Assembly (NCBI RefSeq): GCF_001280005.1 | Contig: NZ_LGDW01000490.1 | Coordinates: forward strand, 1-32,683 | Source: Streptomyces sp. NRRL WC-3618 | GTDB taxonomy: Bacteria; Actinomycetota; Actinomycetes; Streptomycetales; Streptomycetaceae | Reading direction: 5' to 3' | DNA length: 32,683 nt | In this document: positions 1 through 7,036 of the stretch, piece after piece | Layout of the letters: each line of letters starts with the position of its first letter | Position numbering within the stretch: position 1 is the first letter of the stretch | The notes under the pieces: model-generated | What the model was told of the DNA's origin: nothing | Databases searched by the model: none | Seen by the model: the letters and a program-made list of their open reading frames with translations, nothing else | Position numbers and translations under genes: made by a program

Positions 1-314
1 CCACCAGACCCCCCACGCCCCACCCCCGGCCCGGCGAACCGTGCCACCTCCCCGGCGTCCACCACCCCCGCATCCCGCTCCCGCTCCGGCTCCCGCTCCC
101 CACCCGGCGGCCCGTTCCCCAACTCCCGTCGCTCCAGCACCCGTTCGCCGAAGAGCACCTCCGCCCGTCGCCGGAGCTCGTCGGCCGACGCCTGATGCTG
201 TCGGGCCCGGCCACGAAGACGGCGATGGCCGTGCCGGACACGGCCGTCGGACATCGGGCCGCGGCCCGGGCCGCTGGTAGCAGTGCTTGCGCGTGAACCT
301 GATCGAAGTGCCAT
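1..314 (-). CDS. comEA: ComEA-type competence/DNA-binding protein, N-terminal part (cut by window edge)
   Basis: Reading the minus strand from the ATG at 312-314 gives an open frame of 104 codons to the window edge. It begins MALRSGSRASTATSGPGRGP and continues with a basic, low-complexity stretch and a short charged helix (ADELRRRAEVLFGERVLERR). I recognise this as the N-terminal cytoplasmic region of the Streptomyces ComEA homologue, which normally continues into one membrane segment and a helix-hairpin-helix DNA-binding domain; those parts lie outside the window. The identification rests on the N-terminal pattern and on position directly after degV, where comEA and comEC usually sit. Another in-frame ATG exists at 254, but the upstream start keeps the family-typical MALRS opening. 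There is no strong Shine-Dalgarno sequence. The role in Streptomyces is unproven. Confidence 0.65.
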   Translation of the reverse strand, partial: MALRSGSRASTATSGPGRGPMSDGRVRHGHRRLRGRARQHQASADELRRRAEVLFGERVLERRELGNGPPGGEREPERERDAGVVDAGEVARFAGPGVGRGGSG

Positions 315-383
315 GCGCAGAGAATGGAGCAATCCACCACACTCGCGATGATCTTGCTCAATTCCGGTGGATTACTCACCAGT

Positions 384-392
384 TGTGGATAA
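384..392 (-). promoter_or_regulatory. DnaA-box-like nonamer upstream of comEA
   Basis: The minus strand reads TTATCCACA, a perfect copy of the canonical bacterial DnaA box. It lies in the 203-base gap between degV and comEA. A second GTGGAT half-match precedes it at about 367. A single box could be a chance match or a DnaA-titration or regulatory site; there is no cluster, so it is not an origin. Confidence 0.3.
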
Positions 393-517
393 CTCCGTCA
401 CCCACACGAGTGCTGCGCGCAACTGCGCACAGGCTTCCGCGCACGGGCGGATCCCCCCGGAGCCCCTCCGCACCCCTCACCCCCACGCCAGGCCGCCAAG
501 CGCGCCGGGCTCACGCC

Positions 518-1363
518 TCACCGAGGTGAAACAACCACTCCCAGCAACCCAGGCCCCGTATGCGCTCCGATCACCGCGCCCACCTCGCTCACGTGCAGAT
601 CGGCGATGCCGGGCATCCGCGCCCGCAACCGGTCTGCGAGGGCCGCCGCCCGGTCGGGGGCGGCCAGATGGTGAACGGCGATGTCCACCTGCGCGTCGGC
701 CGCCCGGTCGGCGGCGATCTCCTCGAGGCGGGCGATGGCCTTGGACGCCGTTCGCACCTTCTCCAGCAGTTCGATGCGTCCGCCGTCCAACTGCAGCAGC
801 GGCTTCACCGCCAGGGCGGAGCCGAAGAGGGCCTGCGCGGCACCTATCCGACCGCCGCGGCGCAGATAGTCGAGGGTGTCGACGTAGAAGTACGCGGACG
901 TGCCCGAGGCCCGCTTCTCCGCGGCCGTGACCGCCTCGTCCACGGTGTCGCCCGCCTCCGCCGTCTCGGCCGCGGCCAGCGCGCAGAACCCGAGGGCCAT
1001 CGCGACCATGCCGGTGTCCACCACCCGTACGGGCACCGGCGCCTCACGGGCCGCCAGGACCGCGGCGTCGTACGTGCCCGAGAACTCGGCGGAGAGGTGC
1101 AGCGAGACGATGGCGGTGGCGCCGGACTCAGCGACCTTGCGATAGGTCTCCGCGAAGAGCTGCGGGCTGGGGCGCGAGGTGGTGACGGGCCGGCGCTTCT
1201 GGAGTGCCTGGGCCAGGGAACGGGCCGAGATCTCGGTGCCCTCTTCCAGGGCCTGGTCACCGAGGACCACGGTCAGCGGCACTGCGATGATGCCGTGGCG
1301 CTCCATCGTCCGCGGCGGCAGGTAGGCCGTTGAATCGGTGACGATCGCGACATGGCGGGACAT
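518..1363 (-). CDS. DegV family fatty-acid-binding protein
   Basis: 281 aa, the usual DegV length. The N-terminus carries the family signature IVTDSTAYLP (residues about 6-15), followed by a VPLTV segment, the TSRPSP loop and a LHLSAEFSGTY segment, which together form the two-lobed DegV fold that binds a fatty-acid carboxylate. Actinobacterial and firmicute DegV/FakB proteins present fatty acids to a fatty-acid kinase; no kinase gene is adjacent here, so a FakB role is only inferred. I chose the ATG at 1361-1363 because the sequence before it (MKGAGCRPR...) is not family-like and the motif begins a few residues downstream. It is transcribed in the same direction as the flanking genes, with an 81-base gap to the upstream gene. 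Confidence 0.9.
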   Translation of the reverse strand: MSRHVAIVTDSTAYLPPRTMERHGIIAVPLTVVLGDQALEEGTEISARSLAQALQKRRPVTTSRPSPQLFAETYRKVAESGATAIVSLHLSAEFSGTYDAAVLAAREAPVPVRVVDTGMVAMALGFCALAAAETAEAGDTVDEAVTAAEKRASGTSAYFYVDTLDYLRRGGRIGAAQALFGSALAVKPLLQLDGGRIELLEKVRTASKAIARLEEIAADRAADAQVDIAVHHLAAPDRAAALADRLRARMPGIADLHVSEVGAVIGAHTGPGLLGVVVSPR

Positions 1364-1444
1364 GATCTGGAGGTTACCTGCCGTAGGTCGTGGGCGGCAG
1401 CCCGCCCCTTTCACCTGCGGCGGGACCGGAGTCGGCCCACCGGA

Positions 1445-2209
1445 TCAAGTGGTGCTCTCCGGGCGGGGTTTCTTCTGCCAGGGGTAGGTGGGCTGTTGAA
1501 CGGGCAGGGTGATGGCGGGCCGGGTCGGTTCGGCGCCCTTGCGCGCGTCGTCCAGCCAGGTCTGCTGTGAAGCGGCCCCGTCGGCGGCCGGGGCCTCGGG
1601 CCAGGGCGGCGGAGCGGGGGCGGGGGTGTGGGTCGGCGTGGGTGTCGCGGTGGGCGGGGGCTCCGCGGTCGTCCAGTGCCGCAGGGCGCCCGACTCGACG
1701 TCGATCTGGGTCGTCAGGGAGTCCAGGTCGTCGCCCGCGAAACGGGTCGCCCGGTCCCGGGCCGCCCAGCGCAGTGACTCGGCGGCCTGCGTGATCTGGT
1801 CGGTGCGCTCGCGCAGCGCGGGCAGTCGCGCGACGAGCGTCGCCCGGTCGGGGTCGGACTCCAGTCGCTTGAGTTCGGCGTCCAGCTCGTGGCCGTGCGC
1901 GCTGAGCCGCTCGAAGAGGCCGAGGGATTCCTTGAGCGACTCGTCCTCGGCCACGCCCGCGTGCAGCGCGTCCTGGGTGGCCCGCATCGACATACGCAAC
2001 TTGAGCCTGAGCTGGGCCAGCTCGCCGGCCGGGCCGGGCTGTACGTACGTCTTGGCGCGCAGCGTGGTGTCCTCGACCGTGCGGCGGGCCTGCGAGATCG
2101 TCCGGTCCACGCCTCTCTTGGCCGCACCGACCACTTTCACGGTCGCGTACACGCCCAGCACGACGAAGAGCAGAAAGAGCAGGGCGACAACTGCGACAGC
2201 GGCTTCCAC
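1445..2209 (-). CDS. Single-pass membrane protein with coiled-coil and Pro/Thr-rich tail, unknown function
   Basis: 254 aa. A GTG start at 2207-2209 is fixed by an excellent ribosome-binding site (GGAGGAGG) a few bases upstream; longer readings lack one. The protein opens with a hydrophobic N-terminal anchor (AAVAVVALLFLLFVVLGVYA). It continues with a charged, heptad-like helical region (about residues 40-185, rich in L, R, E) and ends in a low-complexity tail with TPTPTHTPAPAP and a final KKPRPESTT. I do not recognise a named domain. The topology (short N-terminus inside, long helical part after the anchor) resembles small envelope or division-associated scaffolds, but that is inference. It sits between leuS and degV and is separated from leuS by a strong stem-loop, so it is probably transcribed independently. 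Confidence 0.75.
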   Translation of the reverse strand: MEAAVAVVALLFLLFVVLGVYATVKVVGAAKRGVDRTISQARRTVEDTTLRAKTYVQPGPAGELAQLRLKLRMSMRATQDALHAGVAEDESLKESLGLFERLSAHGHELDAELKRLESDPDRATLVARLPALRERTDQITQAAESLRWAARDRATRFAGDDLDSLTTQIDVESGALRHWTTAEPPPTATPTPTHTPAPAPPPWPEAPAADGAASQQTWLDDARKGAEPTRPAITLPVQQPTYPWQKKPRPESTT

Positions 2210-2265
2210 GACGCTCCTCCTCCGACCGGTCGCGGCCTTCGAGCCGCCTTTCAACGGTAAACGCA

Positions 2266-2308
2266 AAGGGCAGGCCCGGAGTTCCAAAAGAACCCCGAAC
2301 CTGCCCTT
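2266..2308. terminator. Stem-loop downstream of leuS
   Basis: AAGGGCAGG at 2266-2274 pairs perfectly with CCTGCCCTT at 2300-2308. An inner GTTC/GAAC stem (2281-2284 with 2290-2293) closes a five-base loop. It lies 87 bases past the leuS stop and 57 bases before the next minus-strand start, with no long T tract. It is a likely terminator for leuS. Confidence 0.7.
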
Positions 2309-2394
2309 AGGGGACTACCCCGAGCCACCCGCCGGACAGCCCAAGCCCGCACCCGCACCGGTGCGCGCACCCATGCCCGCACCGGCGTCCGGAC

Positions 2395-5277
2395 CTACGC
2401 CGTGACGATGTTGACCAGCTTCGGCGCCCGCACGATCACCTTGCGGATCCCCGCGCCGGCCAGCGCCTCGACGACCTTGTCGTCACTCAGCGCCACCTTC
2501 TCCAGCTCGTCGTCGGAGATCGACGGCGAGACCTCCAGGCGGGCCTTGACCTTGCCCTTGATCTGCACGACGCAGGTCACGCTCTCGTCCACGACGTACG
2601 CGGGGTCGGCGACCGGGAAGTCCTGGTGGACGACCGAGTCGGGGTGACCCAGCCGGCGCCACAGTTCCTCGGCGATGTGCGGGGCCAGCGGCGCGACCAG
2701 CAGCACCAGCGCCTCGGCGACCGTGCGCGCGACCGGACCGCCCACCTTGGTCAGGTGGTTGTTCAGCTCGGTGACCTTGGCGATGGCGGTGTTGAACCGC
2801 AGGCCCTCCAGGTCCTGACGGACGCCGTCGATCGCCTTGTGCAGGGCACGCAGGGTCGCCTCGTCGGCCTCGGTGTCGACCACGGTGACCTCGCCGCTGT
2901 CCTCGTCGACGACGTTGCGCCACAGCCGCTGCAGCAGCCGGTACTGGCCCACCACCGCGCGCGTGTCCCACGGCCGCGACACGTCCAGGGGGCCCATGGC
3001 CATCTCGTACAGGCGCAGCGTGTCCGCCCCGTACTCGGCGCAGATCTCGTCCGGAGTGACCGCGTTCTTCAGGGACTTGCCCATCTTGCCCAGCACCCGG
3101 GAGACCTTCTCACCCTGGTGGAAGAAGGCGCCGTCGCGCTCCTCCACCTCGGCGGCCGGTACGGCGATACCGCGGCTGTCGCGGTACACGAAGGCCTGGA
3201 TCATGCCCTGGTTGAACAGCTTGTGGAACGGCTCGACCGACGAGACGTGCCCCAGGTCGAACAGGACCTTGGACCAGAAGCGGGCGTACAGCAGGTGCAG
3301 CACGGCGTGCTCGGCACCGCCGACGTACAGGTCGACGCCACCGTGGGGCTGGCCCTCGCGGGGGCCCATCCAGTACTGCTCGATGGCCGGGTCGACCAGC
3401 TTCCGGTCGTTGTTCGGGTCCAGGTAACGCAGCTCGTACCAGCAGGAACCGGCCCAGTTGGGCATCGTGTTGGTCTCGCGGCGGTACTTCCGCGGCCCGC
3501 GGCCGTCACCCAGGTCCAGGGTGACGTTGACCCAGTCCGCGTTGCGGGACAGCGGGGTCTCCGGGGAGGTGTCCGCGTCGTCCGCGTCGAAGGTGCGCGG
3601 CGAGTAGTCCTCGACCTCGGGCAGTTCCAGGGGCAGCATCGACTCGGGCAGCGAGTGCGCGACGCCGTCCTCGTCGTAGACGATCGGGAAGGGCTCGCCC
3701 CAGTAACGCTGGCGGCTGAACAGCCAGTCGCGCAGCCGGAAGTTGACGGTGCCTCGGCCGATGCCCTTGCGCTCCAGCCACTCGGTGATGCGCGCCTTGG
3801 CGTCGGCGACGGCCAGCCCGTCCAGCGAGATGTCGTCGTTGGCCGAGTTGATGATCTTCGCGTCGTAGGCCGCGAAGGCGTTGTCCCACGTCGAGGTGTC
3901 GGTGCCACGCCCGTCGGTCGGCTCGACGATGCAGTGGACGGGCAGCTCGAAGGCGCGCGCGAACTCGAAGTCACGCTGGTCGCCCGCCGGTACGGCCATG
4001 ATCGCGCCGGTGCCGTAGCCCATCAGGACGTAGTCGGCGATGAAGACGGGGACCCGCTCACCGTTGGCCGGGTTGGTCGCGTACGAGCCGATGAAGACAC
4101 CGGTCTTGTCCTTGGCCTCGGCCTGCCGCTCGACGTCGGACTTCGAGGCGGCCTGGGCGCGGTAGGCGGCGACGGCCTCGGCGGGGGTGGCGTGGCCGCC
4201 CGTCCAGACGTCGTGGGTGCCCTCGGGCCAGGCGGCCGGGATCAGCTTCTCGACCAGCGGGTGCTCGGGCGCCAGGACCATGTAACTGGCGCCGAACAGG
4301 GTGTCCGGGCGGGTGGTGAAGACCGTGATGGCCTCGCCGTCCACGGGGAAGTCGACGCGGGCGCCCTCGGAGCGGCCGATCCAGTTGCGCTGCTGCAGCT
4401 TGATGGCCTCGGGCCAGTCCAGCGCGTCCAGGTCGTTCAGCAGCCGGTCGGCGTAGGCGGTGATGCGCATGTTCCACTGGCGCAGCTTGGCCTTGAAGAC
4501 GGGGAAGTTGCCGCGCTCGGAACGGCCGTCGGCGGTGACCTCCTCGTTCGCCAGTACGGTGCCCAGTCCCGGACACCAGTTGACGGGCGCCTCGGAGGCG
4601 TACGCCAGGCGGTACTCGCCCAGGATGTCGGCGCGCTCGGCGGCGGTCAGCTGGTCCCACGCGCGCGCGCGGTCACCGGGTACGGCGCGCTCACCGCTCT
4701 CGAACTGGGCGATCAGGGCGGCGATGGGGCGGGCCTTGTCCGCCTCCTCGTCGTACCAGGAGTTGAAGATCTGCAGGAAGATCCACTGGGTCCACCTGTA
4801 GTAGTCCGGGTCGATCGTGGCGAAGGACCGGCGCTTGTCGTGGCCCAGACCCAGCCGGCGCAGCTGGACCTTCATGTTCTCGATGTTGGCCTCGGTGGAC
4901 ACCCGGGGGTGCGTGCCGGTCTGCACGGCGTACTGCTCGGCGGGCAGGCCGAAGGCGTCGAAGCCCAGGGTGTGCAGGACGTTGTGGCCGGTCATGCGCT
5001 GGAAGCGGGCGAACACGTCGGTCGCGATGTAGCCCAGCGGATGGCCGACGTGCAGACCCGCACCAGAGGGGTACGGGAACATGTCCATGATGAACTTCTT
5101 GGGCTTGGCGGCCGACTCCGGGTCGCCCGCCAGGTCTCCGCTCGGGTTCGGGGCGGCATACGTGCCCTCGGCGTCCCAGAAGTCCTGCCAGCGTGCCTCG
5201 ATGTCGGCCGCCATGGCGGCCGTGTAGCGGTGCGGCGCCGCCACCTCGGTGGTGGCAGCGGGGTTCGTCTCGCTCAT
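2395..5277 (-). CDS. leuS: Leucyl-tRNA synthetase
   Basis: 960 aa, as expected for an actinobacterial LeuRS. It charges tRNA-Leu with leucine in the cytoplasm. Class I signatures are visible: [16 protein letters not shown] (HIGH-type motif HVGH at 76-79) and KMGKSLKN (KMSKS motif at about 731-735, with Gly as the third residue). The connective-peptide editing domain is present ([10 protein letters not shown]), and the anticodon-binding and C-terminal domains follow. The ATG at 5275-5277 is chosen because it is preceded by GAGG at a normal distance and starts a family-like N-terminus ([12 protein letters not shown]). The frame runs on upstream to about 5508 but there crosses an attenuator, so that part is not coding. 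Expression is probably controlled by the leader described at 5324-5431. Confidence 0.98.
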   Translation of the reverse strand: MSETNPAATTEVAAPHRYTAAMAADIEARWQDFWDAEGTYAAPNPSGDLAGDPESAAKPKKFIMDMFPYPSGAGLHVGHPLGYIATDVFARFQRMTGHNVLHTLGFDAFGLPAEQYAVQTGTHPRVSTEANIENMKVQLRRLGLGHDKRRSFATIDPDYYRWTQWIFLQIFNSWYDEEADKARPIAALIAQFESGERAVPGDRARAWDQLTAAERADILGEYRLAYASEAPVNWCPGLGTVLANEEVTADGRSERGNFPVFKAKLRQWNMRITAYADRLLNDLDALDWPEAIKLQQRNWIGRSEGARVDFPVDGEAITVFTTRPDTLFGASYMVLAPEHPLVEKLIPAAWPEGTHDVWTGGHATPAEAVAAYRAQAASKSDVERQAEAKDKTGVFIGSYATNPANGERVPVFIADYVLMGYGTGAIMAVPAGDQRDFEFARAFELPVHCIVEPTDGRGTDTSTWDNAFAAYDAKIINSANDDISLDGLAVADAKARITEWLERKGIGRGTVNFRLRDWLFSRQRYWGEPFPIVYDEDGVAHSLPESMLPLELPEVEDYSPRTFDADDADTSPETPLSRNADWVNVTLDLGDGRGPRKYRRETNTMPNWAGSCWYELRYLDPNNDRKLVDPAIEQYWMGPREGQPHGGVDLYVGGAEHAVLHLLYARFWSKVLFDLGHVSSVEPFHKLFNQGMIQAFVYRDSRGIAVPAAEVEERDGAFFHQGEKVSRVLGKMGKSLKNAVTPDEICAEYGADTLRLYEMAMGPLDVSRPWDTRAVVGQYRLLQRLWRNVVDEDSGEVTVVDTEADEATLRALHKAIDGVRQDLEGLRFNTAIAKVTELNNHLTKVGGPVARTVAEALVLLVAPLAPHIAEELWRRLGHPDSVVHQDFPVADPAYVVDESVTCVVQIKGKVKARLEVSPSISDDELEKVALSDDKVVEALAGAGIRKVIVRAPKLVNIVTA

Positions 5278-5323
5278 GGTCCTCAAAGCTCCATCGATCG
5301 TCTCTGCCAGCGGCCTGGAAATG

Positions 5324-5347
5324 AAAAAACCCCTCGCACAGGAGGGG
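5324..5347 (-). terminator. Intrinsic terminator inside the leuS leader
   Basis: On the transcript strand CCCCTC (5347-5342) pairs with GAGGGG (5335-5330) around a six-base loop, followed at once by TTTTTT (5329-5324). A T-tailed hairpin is unusual in this GC-rich window and stands out. It lies 46 bases upstream of the leuS start codon. Confidence 0.85.
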
Positions 5348-5392
5348 ACGCCGCGCTGATGCCGACCACGATTCGTCAGTGGTCGGGACTGA

Positions 5393-5431
5393 TCAACGCG
5401 GCTCGCTAAGCAGAAGGCGTACGGCACGCAT
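5393..5431 (-). CDS. leuS leader peptide (12 aa, [12 protein letters not shown])
   Basis: ATG at 5429-5431 and TGA at 5393-5395 enclose twelve codons. Residues 6-8 are three consecutive leucines, encoded CTT-CTG-CTT. CTT is a rare leucine codon in such GC-rich genomes, which would sharpen stalling when charged tRNA-Leu is scarce. The peptide ends inside the first arm of the downstream hairpin. It lies 115 bases before the leuS start. It is too short to have an enzymatic role; its job is to report leucyl-tRNA supply. Confidence 0.75.
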   Translation of the reverse strand: MRAVRLLLSEPR

Positions 5432-5556
5432 GGCGTCAGGGTACCGCAGCCGTCGAGCGCACCGCGACGGTGCACACGGGGTGCGCGACGCCCGCACGAC
5501 ACCCTCACGACTCCCTCACGCCTTCAGGGAAACGTGAATCGCCACACAGCGAAACC

Positions 5557-5569
5557 TGAACCAGGTTCA
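5557..5569. promoter_or_regulatory. Palindrome TGAACC-A-GGTTCA upstream of the redox module
   Basis: Perfect 6-bp inverted repeat with a 1-base centre, about 150 bases upstream of the start at 5723, inside a locally AT-rich stretch (about 5550-5660) that is the only plausible promoter region for the two redox genes. It could be an operator; the regulator is unknown. The rest of the 5432-5722 gap shows no further gene. Confidence 0.4.
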
Positions 5570-5722
5570 AAAATTACTTCGCGTAACAACCTCTATGGGA
5601 CATCACAACGGCCTCATGGCGCTTTGGTAACAGCGCAATAACTCAAACGTCGTACTCCTCGGTATGTCTCGACTTACAGTTCGACGCGGGACCGCCTTCC
5701 CGAACCGCTCGGAGTTGCCCCC

Positions 5723-7036
5723 ATGAACCCTCGTAGTAACAACAGTTCGCTTCCCAGGACGGGCCGTTCGGCCTCCGGGATGGCGACGGCTGCCGCGCTG
5801 CTCCTCATACCGGTGATCGTGCTGGTGGGAGGTGACACGGTCCAGGACTTCCTGAACTTCGGCGCCGGCGTGCTGTCACTGGTCGCCCTCTCCTGTTCGG
5901 TGATCTGGGGCCTGGTCGCCACCGACCGGGTCTTCCTGAACACCCGTCAGCGACTGGTCGCGCAGGCCGTGCACCGGACGACCGCCGTGTCCTCGGTCGC
6001 CTTCCTGCTGCTGCACGTCTCGGTCAAACTGGCACTCGACCACGTCGACCTGATCGCCGCCCTGATCCCCTTCAGCCTGGGCGTCACCGGCACCTCGGGT
6101 CTCATCGGCATGGGCTCCGCGGCCGGCCTGCTCATGATCTTCACGGCCGTCACCGGCGCGCTGCGCAGCCGGTTCGCCTCCCCGGCGCCGGTCGCGGCGC
6201 GCTGGCGCGCGATGCACATGCTGGCCTACCCGGCCTGGTGCTTCGCGCTGGTCCACGGCCTGTACGCGGGACGCCAGGCGAAGCCGATCTTCACGATCCT
6301 GTACGGCCTGTGCCTGCTCGCGGTGATCGCGGCCCTGGCGCTGCGCTCGGCGCCCCGCCCGTTCAAGCGCCGGGTGGCCGCCCAGATCATGGCGGTCCTG
6401 GGGTCCCAGGAACGGCTGGGCCGCGAGGGCCTGGACGCGAGCCGGGCGCGCCTCGGGGAGTCCTCCCTGCCGGGCTACGAGAGCCCGTCCGGGGGCAGGC
6501 CCGCGCGCGGGGACGCGGGCATCCCCCCGCAGCGCGGCGCGCAGACCCCGTCGCCGTTCTACGACGCTCCGGCCAGCCGCACCATGACCCCCGAGCCCGC
6601 GCAGGACGAGTTCGCGGCGGCCTACCGCGCCGCGCCGACCCCGCAGGCGCAGGCTCCGTACATGGACCAGACCGCGCGCATGGACCTGTCGATGGACACG
6701 CAGGCCACCGCGGCGATGCCGCGGGTCGACGGCAGTACGTCGGGCAGCTGGCCGATCCCGTCCCCGCCTCCGGTGGGCGAGGCTCCCGTGTCGGCCTACG
6801 ACCCGATGAACGACACCGGATACAACATCCCGACCTATGGCAATCCGGGCGCGGCCGCGTACGGATCGAGTGATGTGTACAACACCGCTGAGTCGAATGC
6901 CGCCTATGGCACGTACAACGCGAATGACACGTACAACAGCGGTCCCGCCACTGATACAAACCCCGGTGCCTCCTACGACTTCGACGCACCGGGTTCGGGC
7001 GAACCTTGGAACGCGCCTTCCGGAGGCTTTAAGTGA
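5723..7036 (+). CDS. Ferric-reductase-like cytochrome b membrane protein with disordered C-terminal tail
   Basis: 437 aa. The N-terminal half contains about six hydrophobic segments. Four histidines are placed as two pairs on neighbouring helices: H84 and H98 (14 residues apart) and H165 and H178 (13 apart). This is the spacing seen in ferric reductase/NOX-type membrane cytochromes that hold two stacked b haems. Residues from about 215 to the end form a Pro/Gln/Ala-rich tail that turns Tyr/Asn/Gly-rich near the C-terminus (GYNIPTYGNPGAAAYG). The tail lacks FAD- and NAD-binding modules, so the redox partner must be separate; the next gene, overlapping by four bases (GTGA), supplies one. It probably moves electrons across the membrane; donor, acceptor and physiological role are not known. 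A GGAG sequence about 9 bases before the ATG supports the start. Confidence 0.75.
   Translation: MNPRSNNSSLPRTGRSASGMATAAALLLIPVIVLVGGDTVQDFLNFGAGVLSLVALSCSVIWGLVATDRVFLNTRQRLVAQAVHRTTAVSSVAFLLLHVSVKLALDHVDLIAALIPFSLGVTGTSGLIGMGSAAGLLMIFTAVTGALRSRFASPAPVAARWRAMHMLAYPAWCFALVHGLYAGRQAKPIFTILYGLCLLAVIAALALRSAPRPFKRRVAAQIMAVLGSQERLGREGLDASRARLGESSLPGYESPSGGRPARGDAGIPPQRGAQTPSPFYDAPASRTMTPEPAQDEFAAAYRAAPTPQAQAPYMDQTARMDLSMDTQATAAMPRVDGSTSGSWPIPSPPPVGEAPVSAYDPMNDTGYNIPTYGNPGAAAYGSSDVYNTAESNAAYGTYNANDTYNSGPATDTNPGASYDFDAPGSGEPWNAPSGGFK

Larger units (their letters stand above)
5324..5431 (-). promoter_or_regulatory. Ribosome-mediated transcription attenuator of leuS
   Basis: In transcript order this leader contains three elements. 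First is a short ORF rich in leucine codons (5431-5393). Second is a long hairpin: outer arms 5392-5402 and 5350-5360 pair over 11 bp with one G-U, and inner arms 5379-5386 and 5362-5369 pair over 8 bp. Third is a GC-rich terminator with six T's (5347-5324). The outer hairpin arm overlaps the last codons and stop of the leader ORF, so ribosome position can decide which structure forms. This is the trp/leu-type attenuation layout. The folding and the switching are inferred from complementarity only. Confidence 0.75.

Noticed and set aside
2626..5409. 927-codon open frame on the plus strand opposite leuS
   Set aside because: Antisense shadow of a GC-rich gene; the composition is Val/Gly/Asp/Arg-heavy without domains, and leuS is certain on the other strand.
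5278..5460. T-box riboswitch before leuS
   Set aside because: No T-box antiterminator sequence (AGGGTGGNACCGCG-like) was found; the leucine-rich short ORF explains the layout better.
5278..5508. 77-codon N-terminal extension of leuS
   Set aside because: It runs through the attenuator hairpins and terminator, is unlike LeuRS, and would need no leader; the ATG at 5277 has a ribosome-binding site.
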